From Paulinella micropora (taxonomy: Eukaryota > Cercozoa > Imbricatea > Euglyphida), in NCBI GenBank assembly GCA_009731375.1, contig BJOX01000009.1, forward strand, positions 1,208,968 to 1,272,967: DNA of 64,000 nt, given 5' to 3'. The number at the start of each line of letters is the position of its first letter. Positions within the stretch are counted from its first letter, which is position 1. The position numbers and the translations under genes were made by a program. Below, in pieces: positions 45,342 to 56,943 of this stretch. The notes below the pieces were generated by a model that ran no database searches, was not told the origin of the DNA, and saw only the letters and a list, made by a program, of their open reading frames with translations.

Positions 45342-48300
45342 AGTCGCAACCCGGCATTATCAACCTGGATTCCACCCACTGTGTTGACGCCGAGACATAC
45401 TCCCATTTCGTCCATCGGACAAGAAGTGCCCCGAAAGAACCAACCGAAAGAAGAAAACGCCTGGTATTGCCATCAACACCAAGCGAATGGAAAGGCATTG
45501 AAGAAGAACTCCAATCCGCACTCCCTCTCATCCTCCCCTCCTCTCTCATCAAACGCCTGTCATGTGACGAAGCAGTAGCGAAATTTGAAAGATATCTCTA
45601 CGACTTCATATCACAACGGGTAACAAAAACACAAGAACAAACTCATGAGCGAAAAAACCGCCACGTAATCCGGCTCCAAACAGAACTCACGCAGAACCGA
45701 CAACAAAAACTGATCCAAAAGAGACATCTGCGAGATCTCAAAAGGGCAGGTTCAATTCCAGCTGCTGTTGCAAAAAGCCTGCAAAAAACTTGGCGAGTAT
45801 TATTGAAGACCGGTAACCGCCTCCGCCGTCGTCTCAAGGAAGCAACTTTAAGCTCCGCTCAACGACAAGCAAATACACGCTTCCGAACTGACCCTCATAA
45901 GTTTGCCAAAAATCTGTTTCATCCCCCCTCAACCCAAACCACTTCCTCCCTATCCAAAGAAAACTGTGACTCCTACTTTCCCAACCTATACAAAGACGCT
46001 AATCGTGAACAAACCTACGTGCCCTTACCTGAAATGAATCGCCCGCCTCTACCAACTGTCCCCTTTGACCTCAAGCCACCGTCCTTCTTGGAAACCAAAA
46101 GATCTGTGTTTGCCAAGCGTAATGGTGCAGCCCCTGGCAGAGATGGTATTAGCTACCTTGTTTACAAGAGACTTCCCACCGCTTTACTTTTCTTACACAA
46201 ACTCATTGTCAAGTGTTGGACAACGGATGTAGCTAATAGCTGGGCCCAAGCTGCTATCTCCCTCCTTCATAAGGACGGCGATCCACTTCAGGCCTCAAAC
46301 TATCGTCCGATTGCTCTGACAAGCTGCTCGGGTAAGGTATTTTTCTCTTTGTGGTCAAAACGCCTAGAGAGTTTTTTGCTAGATAACAAGTACTTTGACA
46401 GAGCAAAACAAAAAGGTTTCCTCCGTAACGTTGCAGGATGCCCCGAGCACATTGCTACTACAAAAGCTACCATCAGAAATGCAAAAGATCACTATCGCCA
46501 ACTGGTCATAGCATGGATTGACCTACAAAACGCTTTTGGAAGCGTAAACCACAACTTGATCCAGTTCGCTCTCTGGTGGTACCACGTGCCCCCTATGTTT
46601 GCTCGCATAATCTTTTTATACTACGAACTCTTAGTAGCCACAATCGAAGGGAAAGATTGGTCATCAGAACCCTTTGTTTTTGCTGTTGGCGTTTTTCAAG
46701 GATGCTGCATTTCTCCTCTCCTTTTCAACATAGTTTTCAACCTACTCCTTGACCTCCTATCATCCTTGACCAAAAACAACGGTTATCATTTCAAGCATAA
46801 GACCTCAACAGATGAAGTCATCGTGCACGAAGCTGCTTATGCTGACGACCTCAAACTACACTGCCGATCCCCGAAACACTGTCAATCGTCCATCAACATG
46901 ATTGACAAATTTCTGTCATGGTCCAGAACAATGGCCGCGAAACCGCCCAAATGCAAAAGCCTTGCTTTCAAATACTGGACTAAAGCCGACGACTATAAGG
47001 GTCTCAAACGATTATTGCCGATCTCGTTCCCACCCTTCGACCCCGCCCTTACTATTACTGGCAAACCGATTGACTTCATCGCTGACAAGCCTTTCAAAGA
47101 CCTCGGATGGATTGTCTACCATGACCTCAGCGAAAACGAACAACGTGCAGCAATCCAAAAGAAGTTCATTCTTTCTATGCAAGCCATCGATAGCTGCTCG
47201 ATCAATGGCTTTATGAAATTTTGGCTATACCAGCACTACGCTGTCCAGTCACTTGCCTGGCCATTTCTCATTTATGACCTCTGCTTATCTTTCGCCAAAA
47301 CCCTTGAGAAAATTGCGACCCGCTTCCTCAAAAAATGGGCCAATATCTACAAAAGAGCTCTGGTCTCTTGCCTTTACCGCCCACGCTCGAAATTCGGTCT
47401 ACAGCTCCAATCCATCGTCTCTTTTTACCAGCGACTTCAAATCAACCGTGCTCAAATGCTGAAGTACTGCCCAGATAAACACCTCTCGTCCATTTATGCG
47501 ATGAACCTGACGAAACACGAAACATTTCGAACTATCTGGAAACCAGAGCCTGTGCTCGAAAAGCTTGAGGCACAAGTTGATTTTGAATTCAAACATCGAG
47601 GCCAATCCGATCATCTCGGACTTGGCCATGGTCGCTACCCAAAAGAACATTCCATCACAGACCGCAAAGACAGGGTTTTAGAATTAGCTGCTGAGACAAT
47701 ACTTGAGACAACCACAGTGCATGACATGGACAAAGCCATGCAAGGGTGCTTCCTTCGTTTTGAAGACGCATGCCCCTTCGACCTCTCCTGGGCTCGCCTC
47801 ATCGGAACCCGTAATCCCCGTTTAATCTCTTGGGTCATCAACGCAAGCACAAACTCGGTTATTACCCCCGACCTTAGACGTCTGTGGGGAATCATTCCCA
47901 ACAACAAGTGTGCCCTCTGTTCTGGTCAAGCACATCTATGCCACATCCTCTCCGGTTGCCATGTTGCCCTCAAACAAGGCCGCTATACCTGGCGTCATGA
48001 CTCTGTGCTCTGCACTATTGAAGCTCCCCTTCAAAAACACATCGAGAGCCATAACAAACGCTCCCCTATAGACCAAAATGAATCAAAGTCTATGTTTGTG
48101 AAAGAGGGCGAGCAGAAGCCTAAGAGACAGTCATTTCATCGACCATCCCTGCTTGACACTGCAAACGATTGGCAACTCCAAACCCAATACACCGGTTCTG
48201 AGCAAGCCTTTCCTGTCCACATTTGTGTCACTGACCTCCGCCCCGATATCGTTGTCTGGTCACTGTCTACCAAGATATGTATTCTGATCGAGCTAACGTG

Positions 48301-48613
48301 CCCGGTCGAGGAAAACATCCTTGACGCACGAGCCTACAAGACCAACCGATACAACAAGCTCAAATCTCAAATCGAGGACAACGGATGGACCTGCCACCTT
48401 CGACCAATCGAATGCGGGGCTCGCGGCATGGTATCGTTCTCTGTTCATCGATGTTTCCGCGCCTTGGGTTTTTCCCATCCCCAATCCAAATCCCTTTGCT
48501 TCAAGCTATCCTCCTGCGTAGCTCGTTGCTCTTTTGCGATTTATCGCTCCTGTGCAGTCAAAAATTGGACTAATCTTCCTCTAGTCCGTATTGGTGACTG
48601 CATTCCATCATAG
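45341..48613 (+). CDS. Reverse transcriptase / restriction-like endonuclease protein (5'-truncated)
   Basis: Frame open from the insertion junction to TAG at 48611-48613; the first methionine is not obvious, so the start is left at the junction. RT motifs: NGAAPGRDGI (~46122), NYRPIALTSCSGK (~46296), VIAWIDLQNAFGSV (~46507), GVFQGCCISPLLFN (~46687) and the catalytic YADD in AAYADDLKLH (~46831). A CCHC knuckle with C-x2-C-x7-H-x4-C spacing (CALCSGQAHLCHILSGC, ~47911) is followed by RYTWRHDSVL. The endonuclease has RPDIVVW (~48238) and ILIELTCPVEEN (~48280), the PD...E core of the R2/Hero/NeSL-type enzyme. One clade cannot be chosen by eye. Target-primed reverse transcription is the family's known mode. 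Confidence 0.88.
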
Positions 48614-48922
48614 CCGTCCAGTGTTGCATAGCCCGGGCTAGGTCCCTGCGGGGGTTTAGGCCTCATACAATGTCATCATTGTAGCTTGCGCAAGCTTACG
48701 GTGCTCAAAACACTTGGACTAACGGCTTCCTTTTCTTTCTCTTCTTCCTTATCCTCCCACTCTCCATTCCTAGATTGCCTTTTTCTTCAACGTCCTTCCT
48801 CTTCTTTTTCCAGAACACAGTCTACCCGTGATTCCCATCCCGGACACATGCACAGTACACAAATTATTGTTTGATGTGAAACTGCGTTCCTTTGCAAGGA
48901 CTACATTCCTTTGCGACATCTC

Positions 48923-48924
<2 letters not shown>
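45341..48924 (+). mobile_element. RLE-type non-LTR retrotransposon embedded in (CTAT)n
   Basis: The element lies between CTAT arrays ending at 45340 and starting at 48925. Its 5' end falls inside the reading frame with no upstream start codon, so this copy is 5'-truncated. The 3' untranslated region is 48614-48924 and ends TTGCGACATCTCAT just before CTATCTAT. That is the same terminal motif as the (CTAT)-embedded retroposons. Lack of frameshifts or stops over about 1,090 codons points to a recent insertion. Confidence 0.85.
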
Positions 48925-48990
<66 letters not shown>

Positions 48991-49072
48991 GCAAATAACA
49001 CTCCACTCTCTTCTAACACAGGTATGTATATATAATGTATGTATGTATGCATTATAGTTTACACGATATCTG

Positions 49073-49142
<70 letters not shown>

Positions 49143-49151
49143 CATCTATCC

Positions 49152-49215
<64 letters not shown>

Positions 49216-49361
49216 GCAAATAGCACTCTCTTCTAACACAGGTATGTATATATAATGTATGTATCTATATGCATGATAGTTTATACGATATCTATCTATC
49301 TATCTATCTATCTATCAATCTATCTATCTATCTATCTGTCTATCTATCTATCCATCTATCC

Positions 49362-49398
<37 letters not shown>

Positions 49399-49474
49399 CA
49401 AATACCACTCCACTCTCTTCTAACACAGGTATGTATCTATAATGTATGTATCTATGCATCTATAGTTTATACGA

Positions 49475-49527
<53 letters not shown>

Positions 49528-49609
49528 GCAAATAACACTCCACTCTCTTCTAACACAGGTATGTATATATAATGTATGTATGTATGCATTATAGTTTACA
49601 CGATATCTG

Positions 49610-49679
<70 letters not shown>

Positions 49680-49688
49680 CATCTATCC

Positions 49689-49733
<45 letters not shown>

Positions 49734-49878
49734 CAAATAGCACTCTCTTCTAACACAGGTATGTATATATAATGTATGTATCTATATGCATGATAGTTTA
49801 TACGATATCTATCTATCTATCTATCTATCTATCAATCTATCTATCTATCTATCTGTCTATCTATCTATCCATCTATCC

Positions 49879-49915
<37 letters not shown>

Positions 49916-49991
49916 CAAATACCACTCCACTCTCTTCTAACACAGGTATGTATCTATAATGTATGTATCTATGCATCTATAGTTTATACGA

Positions 49992-50044
<53 letters not shown>

Positions 50045-50121
50045 GCAAATAACACTCCACTCTCTTCTAACACAGGTATGTATATGTAATGTATGTATCT
50101 ATGCATCTATACTTTATACGA

Positions 50122-50203
<82 letters not shown>

Positions 50204-50282
50204 CCTGCAAATAGCACTCCACTCTCTTCTAACACAGGTATGTATATATAATGTATGTATGTATGCATTATGGTTTATACGA

Positions 50283-50317
<35 letters not shown>

Positions 50318-50423
50318 ATATCTATCTATCTATCTATCTATCTATCTGCAAATAACACTCCACTCTCTTCTAACACAGGTATGTATATATAATGTATGTA
50401 TGTATGCATTATGGTTTATACGA

Positions 50424-50504
<81 letters not shown>
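48925..50504 (+). repeat. 3'-edge copies of exon o in (CTAT)n, downstream of the RT element
   Basis: Islands as upstream of the retrotransposon, AG|GT boundaries near 49021, 49241, 49428, 49558, 49758, 49945, 50075, 50237 and 50378. All keep AACACAG|GTATGT. The spacing pattern 220-187-130 recurs as 200-187-130, so a ~520-540-bp block (49022-49558 and 49559-50075) has been duplicated as a unit. Confidence 0.82.
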
Positions 50505-50976
50505 GGCTTGGTTTTTTGAAATGGGTGCCATCTGTCGACAGACAGAGAATTAGGGGATGGTGTGGGTGTGCTGGGCCCGTGGTGGGGTGCCTTATGTGTG
50601 CCTAGCCATACGCCTATAAGTCACATGCCGAAATACGGGAAGCACAATTCTGTTCCCTCAGGGTGCCCTTTCTCGCTTGTTGAGCCCGGAATAAAACCCA
50701 CAGTGCTCTGTCGGTTTATACTAGACTGTCGACAGTCTCGAAACTCCATCTGCTTACTGGGCCCTCTGTAATGGAGGTGGGAGCTCGTTCTGCAAGGGGC
50801 GCTTATGGAACGAGCCCTGGCCCCGCCTGGTACTAGGGAGATTTTGGTATCGCCTGTATCAGTCCCTTCCGTGCAAACATCACGGCTTAGCTGGGCATCG
50901 GGTTAATACTTTACCCACAGACTTCCTTGGTTGACGAAATCAGAAGCTCCTTTTTTCTGACATTAGTCGATATCTC

Positions 50977-50978
<2 letters not shown>
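50505..50978 (+). mobile_element. (CTAT)-embedded retroposon, copy 5
   Basis: Begins GGCTTGGTTTTTTGAAATGG, ends GATATCTCAT, with CTAT on both sides. A few small deletions relative to copy 3 (for example CCGAAATACGGG). Confidence 0.75.
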
Positions 50979-51030
<52 letters not shown>

Positions 51031-51084
51031 TTATCTATCTGTCTATCTTTTTATCTATCTATCTATCTTTTTATCTATCTATCT

Positions 51085-51130
<46 letters not shown>

Positions 51131-51205
51131 GTGCGTGTGTGTGTGTATGTATGTATGTATGTATGTATGTATACAGGTGATTCCCGAACAAGTTTACATT
51201 CATTA

Positions 51206-51257
<52 letters not shown>

Positions 51258-51418
51258 ATATACATATCTATCTATCTATCTATCTATCCATCTATCTATC
51301 TATCTATCTATCTATCTATAATATATATATATATAATATATATCAGTCTATCAGTCTATCTGTCTATCTGTCTATCTATCTATCTATCTATCTATCTATA
51401 TATCTATCTATCTATCTA

Positions 51419-51456
<38 letters not shown>

Positions 51457-51470
51457 AGCACAGGTACATA
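50979..51470. repeat. CTAT and CT arrays
   Basis: (CTAT)n with a TG/TATG patch at 51131-51172 and (CT)n at 51424-51454. An exon-o-like 3' edge follows at 51452-51470 (TCTTCTAGCACAG|GTACAT). Confidence 0.9.
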
Positions 51471-51544
51471 TTCATGTAATAATATTGTATGTACTCCTAC
51501 AAGTACGCATGTATATGCATTGTTTAACAAACCTTATATTAGCT

Positions 51545-51689
51545 TTATCGGTCACCTCCACAAAATGTGGTCAGGTTACCGATATAACTGCATATGCCGC
51601 GCGCCAAATTTGACGTGTTTTGCGGGCTCGCCGGCCCGGCCCGGCCCGGCTCGCCCGCAAATACTTCAAAATTGTGGCTACCAGCATAA
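51545..51689 (+). mobile_element. Foldback element, copy 9
   Basis: From TTATCGGTCACC to CAGCATAA; the right arm of the large hairpin has several changes (AATACTTCAAAATTGTGG). Confidence 0.78.
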
Positions 51690-51744
51690 ATATACTTATA
51701 TTCATATATCTCTATCTGCCCATGAATCTATCTATCTAACACAG

Positions 51745-51802
51745 GTAACTTTGAAAGAGGCATTGGGATCTACCCTCGCTGCTGTCGATGTGGTCATGTC
51801 CG
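51745..51802 (+). CDS. Exon p: MFS helix 11
   Basis: Exon of 58 nt, 19 codons and one base. Acceptor CTATCTAACACAG with a CTAAC branch-point-like motif; donor TCCG|GTAATA. It encodes VTLKEALGSTLAAVDVVMS, typical of the Glu-x-Leu-Gly...Asp-x-x-Met-Ser segment entering helix 11 of DHA1 transporters. The eight bases before it (TAACACAG) equal the end of exon o, so it could instead be the rest of one longer exon after loss of an intron; both readings keep the frame. Confidence 0.68.
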
Positions 51803-52314
51803 GTAATAATTAAATATGCCTGCCTACCTTCCTATCCTTCTTTTTCTTTCTTCTTTCTTTCTTTCTTTCTTTCTTTATTTCTTTCTTTCTTTCTTTCTTC
51901 TTCCTTCTTCTTCTTCTTCTTCTTCTTCTTCTTCTTCCTCCTCCTCCTCCTCCTCCTCCTCCTCCTCCTTCCTTCCTTCCTTCCTTCCTACCTACCTTTC
52001 TACCTTCTTCTTCTTCTTCTTCTTCTTCTTCTTCTTCTTCTTCTTCCTCCTCCTCCTTCTCCTCCTCCTCCTCTTCCTCCTCCTTCCTTCCTTCCTTCCT
52101 TCCTTCCTTCCTTCCTACCTTCTTCTTCTTCTTCTTCTTCTTCTTCTTCTTCTTCTTCTTCTTCTTCTTCTTCTTCTTCTTTTTCCTCCTCCTCCTTCTC
52201 CTCCTCCTCCTCCTCCCTCCTTCCTTCCTTCCTTCCTTGCTTCCTTTCTATCTTCTTCTTCTTCTTCTTCTTCTTCTTCTCCTCCTCCTCCTCCTCCTCC
52301 TCCTCCTCCTCCTG

Positions 52315-52339
52315 GCTACTCCCTATCTAGTTATCTCTG
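52315..52339 (+). CDS. Exon q (3' edge), first copy
   Basis: 25 nt ending TCTCTG|GTATTA. In the frame that leaves one base for exon r it reads ATPYLVIS, a possible part of helix 11. It is preceded by a CCT array without a clear AG acceptor, so it is a 3'-edge copy, not a full exon. Confidence 0.4.
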
Positions 52340-52602
52340 GTATTATGCGAGGAAGAAGAAGAAGAAGAAGAAGAAGAAGAAGAAGAAGAAGAAGAAGAAG
52401 AAGAAGGAGAAGGAGGAGGAGGAGGAGGAGGAGAAGAAGAAGAAGAAGAAGAAGAAGAAGAAGAAGAAGAAGGGTAGGTCAAGGTAGGTAAAGGTAGGTA
52501 GGTAGGTAGGTAGGCAGGCAGGCAGGCAGGTAGGTAGGTAGGTAGGTAGGTAGGTAGGAAGGAAGGAAGGAGGAGGAGAAAGTCCTCCTCCTCCTCCTTC
52601 TC

Positions 52603-52627
52603 GCTACTCCCTATCTAGTTATCTCTG
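52603..52627 (+). CDS. Exon q (3' edge), second copy
   Basis: Same 25 nt and donor as 52315-52339, here after CTCCTTCTC. The complete exon q was not found; it should connect exon p (phase 1) to this segment. Confidence 0.4.
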
Positions 52628-52735
52628 GTATTATGCATATCTACCTACCTACTTACCTACCTACTTACCTACCTACGTACCTACCTACCTGCCCCCTACC
52701 ATAATATCACGTAGCGGATGTCTTCTTGTTATTAT

Positions 52736-52999
52736 TACTATTCTTCTTTCTTCTTTCTTCTTCTTCTTCTTCTTCTTCTTCTTCTTCTTCTTCTTCTTCT
52801 TCTTCTTCTTCTTCTTCTTCTTCCACCTTTTCCACCTCTTCTTTCTCTTCTTCTTCTTCTTCTTCTTCCTCTTCCTCTTCTTCTTCTTCTTCTTCTTCTT
52901 CTTCTTCTTCTTCTTCTTCTTCTTCTTCTTTTTCTTCTTCTTCTTCTTCTTCTTCTTCTCCTTCTTCTTCTTCCACTCTTCCACTCTTCCACATTTCCC

Positions 53000-53030
<31 letters not shown>

Positions 53031-53382
53031 CTTCTTCTTCTTCTTCTTCTTCTTCCTCTTCCTCTTCTTCTTCTTCTTCTTCTTCTTCTTCTTCTTCTTC
53101 TTCTTCTTCTTCTTCTTCTTCTAGGATGCATGTATGCATGTATGCATGCATGTATGTATGTATGTATGTATGTATGTATGTATGTATGCATGCATGTATG
53201 TATGTCTGTCTGTCTGTCTGTCTGTCTGTCTGCATGTATGTATGTCTGCATGTATGTATGTATGTATGTATGTATGTATGTATGTATGTATGTATGTATG
53301 TATGTATGTATCGATCCCCCATTCCTTCTCTTTCTTCTTCTCCTCATACTAGATGTCTCGGTTCAATCATTTTATCAGTCTG

Positions 53383-53464
<82 letters not shown>

Positions 53465-53485
53465 CTCTATCTATCTCTATCTATC

Positions 53486-53516
<31 letters not shown>

Positions 53517-53517
53517 C

Positions 53518-53565
<48 letters not shown>

Positions 53566-53568
53566 CCG

Positions 53569-53610
<42 letters not shown>

Positions 53611-53640
53611 ATATCTATCTATCTATCTATCAATCTATCA

Positions 53641-53707
<67 letters not shown>

Positions 53708-53795
53708 AATCTATCTATCTATCTACCTATGGTGACCCCTTTATCTTGCCCTTAACTACCCACAGTCGCAAATATATACATCTACATATACACAT
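52736..53795. repeat. CTT, TATG and CTAT arrays
   Basis: (CTT)n with TCC variants at 52740-53124, (TATG)n and (TCTG)n at 53125-53310, (CTAT)n at 53390-53727. An acceptor-like site CTTAACTACCCACAG ends at about 53766, but no clear coding sequence follows before the MITE. Confidence 0.92.
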
Positions 53796-54004
53796 GAGAA
53801 GTTCCCTGTACTTAACCACAATAAGCCATGATTTCAAACTCTTCGTTCTCAGCCAGTTCTGATCTTCGCGGCTTGTGTAGTGGCTCATTTGAAAGCTCTC
53901 GTCAAGAGCATTCTAATGAGCCATAACACAGGCTGTAGATGCAAATACTGAGATCAAAGCGCTTGAAGTCATTGTTCGTTGTACTTAAGAAATAGGAACT
54001 TCTC
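53796..54004. mobile_element. 210-bp MITE with GAGAAGTTCC ends, copy 2
   Basis: Same ends and internal hairpin as 37136-37345, about 90% alike by eye. AT flanks both ends, again consistent with an AT target duplication. Confidence 0.8.
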
Positions 54005-54070
54005 ATACATATCCAAACTCAACCGTAAGTTTCCTTCTTTCTCTCCCTCTCCTTCTCTTCTTCGTGAAAG

Positions 54071-54138
54071 GTGTGTCAGTAATGGTGTCACTGTACCGTG
54101 CCCTTAAGCTACCCAAATTCGACAACGATATGCGAGCG
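54071..54138 (+). CDS. Exon r: loop between MFS helices 11 and 12
   Basis: Exon of 68 nt, two bases and 22 codons. Acceptor CTTCTTCGTGAAAG, donor GCG|GTACTT. After a G it reads [14 protein letters not shown] then PKFDNDMRA. The phases fit the q edges and exon s. Splice sites are moderate. (CT)n and CA arrays follow to 54460. Confidence 0.5.
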
Positions 54139-54144
54139 GTACTT

Positions 54145-54460
<316 letters not shown>

Positions 54461-54488
54461 ATATTCATATGCATATCCAACTATCTAG

Positions 54489-54644
54489 GTCTCCCGCTTC
54501 ATCGCACTCCATTGGGCAGTTTTGGCCGTATCCTTGACTATCCTCGTCAGCAGGCTGCGGTTACGGTCAGAAAACATCGTGACCGTTACAGCCGTTACGC
54601 CGTCATCGCACAATCTTGCTGCTGACAAGGCCAAATCCGAGTAA
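54489..54644 (+). CDS. Exon s: MFS helix 12, C-terminal tail and stop
   Basis: Terminal exon with acceptor CAACTATCTAG; 51 codons and TAA at 54642-54644. It encodes VSRFIALHWAVLAVSLTILV, a hydrophobic helix of the right length, then a basic SRLRLRSEN and a polar tail ending DKAKSE. Starts in phase 0 as exon r requires. A hydrophobic segment followed by a short hydrophilic tail and a stop is what an MFS protein needs at its end. Its AT-rich downstream sequence (54645-54780) may be the 3' untranslated region. Confidence 0.68.
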   Translation, partial: VSRFIALHWAVLAVSLTILVSRLRLRSENIVTVTAVTPSSHNLAADKAKSE

Positions 54645-54804
54645 TTTTTTTTTTTTAGTTGCTCCTGTAAAATAGCTAAAATACTGGCAATACATTTATT
54701 TTCTGCCGCAGTTGCACTCAGCTTTACGAGTGGCATTGTACTACATTTTATTATATAAAAACAGCTTAGTAACCGCGTAACAGACAGGCCGCTCCGACAG
54801 TGTA

Positions 54805-55700
54805 CGAAAAGCAAGTTAAGCGCCACTCTCCCGGTTTAGGTATTAATACCAGTCTCGATTTGGAAACTATTGTAGATGTCGATCTCTCAATGAAATCCTC
54901 ATCAAGTAACTGTCGTGCTTGTTCTTCTGCGATCTTTGCTTCATGTATGCTTAGATTTGCCCGTCTTGGCGCCGGGGAAGCCTCAGCACCTGGTATTTTT
55001 TCAATAGCCACGGTGAAATCCTCCGGCTTGACACCTCCCGCTTGAGGGGGTCAAAAATCATTGTGTTCGCTTTCATTCTCTCCTTCAAAACCTTTTTCTC
55101 TTTCTCTGTACCTGCTCCTCCTTCCAATTTCTCATCTATCGCCGTCTTAAACTCCTCTTCTGACCTTATCTTGTGATGCTTGAGGGGTGCTCTGTCCTCC
55201 TCTAAGCCTAAGTCTTCTTCCGATATATCATCCATTCCAGTTTTTTCATATGTGGTAGTGTCTGGTTCGTCGTCCTCTGCCAGACCTACTAACATATTTA
55301 TTAATCTCGCGTATTGTAACAGAGCTTTCCTGCTGTAGAAACCATCGACGCATGTGAATGCTTGAAAAATTAATTTCAACTTGTTCTGGTCTCTGAACTT
55401 CCGCCTATATGCACTGCTCTGCTCACGAGTCCCAAGACGACAAGCAACCGCTAACTGTTGCTTCCGTGAGGGCACCGCTATCGGATGATTAATAAGCCGG
55501 TCCCGTATCTCCTGCGTCCATATCGCCTTCTCATTGTACGGGAGTATCATTGTACTATGATATGGTTTATTGCTTTCAAAAAGAGTGTGTAGGCACTTTT
55601 TCACTTCTGTCAGAGAGCACTGCCACGTGGGCTCGTCACCCCAGAATTCGGTGATAAAGCTTTTAATATTTCTACCGGAATCAGGAAGTCGTCACCTTCT
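54805..55700 (-). pseudogene. Ty3-like pol relic: region before and start of RT
   Basis: On the minus strand one frame (55700 to about 55020) carries an acidic linker region, and a frame shifted near 55030 carries AEEQARQLLDEDFIERSTST and VLIPKPGEWRLT. This is the start of a Ty3/gypsy reverse transcriptase (helix, then the Gly/Asp-Phe-Ile...Ser-x-Ser loop and the Trp-Arg strand). Similarity ends abruptly at about 54805, before the catalytic motifs, so the catalytic RT core, RNase H and integrase are absent. A broken, inactive copy. Confidence 0.6.
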
Positions 55701-55738
55701 CCTCTGTATAAACTCCTGTCTGTCCTTCTCTTCCACCT

Positions 55739-56908
55739 TTACGTGAAAGCAATACCAGTTTGTAATATATACATCAGCAACTGCTCCTTCTCCAAATCTC
55801 GCCAGCGATGGGCACCTTTTCCCATGCATATGATCTCCTCCTTCCTTTTTTCAATGAGATAGTCTATCGACTTTTTATCCGAGTATGTAGGGACTGTAGC
55901 CGTATAGACCTCCGCCTCTCTCTTGTCTGACAAGGTTTAACCAACTTTAGACACCACGTCCGTTGGCATATATGCATCGTAGTGTAATTGCCACCTGTTT
56001 CCCTTCCGATGCTACCCCTAGATGTAGTGCATCTTATGAGTCAATAGCATGGAGAGAGTCGATAGCATATTCTTCTCCTAACTCTACGCCGTATATGACT
56101 CTTTTGGCGGCGCAATCAATCACTACGTTCATTGTCGCAAGTTGATCGTACGACAAAAGAACAGATCCGTGGTATTCGGGGACAACATACAAGTCCACTC
56201 GATATACTCGTTCAGATTTCAACTTAAAATTTAAAGTGATGATGCCCGTTATGTCCGTTCGGCTACTAACTTCTTTTAAGGTGCCTGATAATTTTTTCAT
56301 GTTAGCTTCTAACCACGCATTGTTTTCGTAGTAAATTTCCGTCTGACAATATTAATATTAAACATAGTATCATTACCAACGTTTATAAAGGTATTTAATG
56401 TTTCACAAAAAAGATTTGTATAGCACAAAGCGTCCGGTCGGTGACTTTTTGATGCTAACACGAGGAGCTTGTGTTCCAAAATCTGTCTCTTCTTTTCGAG
56501 GTTCGCAATCTCCTCCCTCTCTGCAGTCTTTGTAACTTCTTTTTGGGTATTATCTACATGCGAAAAATGATTGTCCTTGCTTTCTTCGTTTGAGTCTGTG
56601 AGGGGAGATTGTTGTCCTTCCTCCTCCTTGTCTGTTGTTTGTATCTGCAAATGAATAAGATTTATTGCAGGTTCTATCCTTACTCTCTTCTGCAGTGGCT
56701 GCGACGGGCCCGCCTGCTTTCTCGCCAGCGCTCTGCTCGCCTGCCTATTAGCAGCATGCACTGTTTGTTGTCGTGACGGGTGTACTGGTATAGTATTATC
56801 TTTGGGGAGCCTCTGACAAGCTGTCATTATTTCGTTCCATAACACTTTTAGATTTACGTATGTAGCTTTGGCCTGAAAGACGCTCATGATCATCTCTAGG
56901 AAATTCAA
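55739..56908 (-). pseudogene. Ty3-like relic: protease-like region and linkers
   Basis: A frame at 56908-56330 has a basic proline-poor stretch and a Glu/Lys-rich possible coiled coil (REEIANLEKKRQILEHKLL). After a frame change near 56330, the frame to 56034 contains YVVPEYHGSVLLSYDQLA and VVIDCAAKRVIYG, resembling the C-terminal half of a Ty3-type aspartic protease. The usual Asp-Thr/Ser-Gly active site is not visible. The frame at 55933-55739 continues it after another shift. At least two frame changes and three in-frame TAA codons. Confidence 0.5.
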
Positions 56909-56943
56909 ATGCTTTACCTAGTCGAAGGTTTTGCATTCTTGAA

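Larger units (their letters stand above)
51810..52700. repeat. CTT/CCT and GAA arrays with two exon-q edges
   Basis: Pyrimidine arrays (TTTC, CTT, CTC, CCTT) from 51838 to 52314 and purine arrays (GAA, GGTA) from 52351 to 52580. Two islands sharing CTACTCCCTATCTAGTTATC sit at 52315 and 52603. Confidence 0.9.

Noticed and set aside
51835-52490. Ser/Phe/Leu/Arg-rich frames in the CTT/GAA arrays
   Set aside because: Pure low-complexity translation of trinucleotide repeats.
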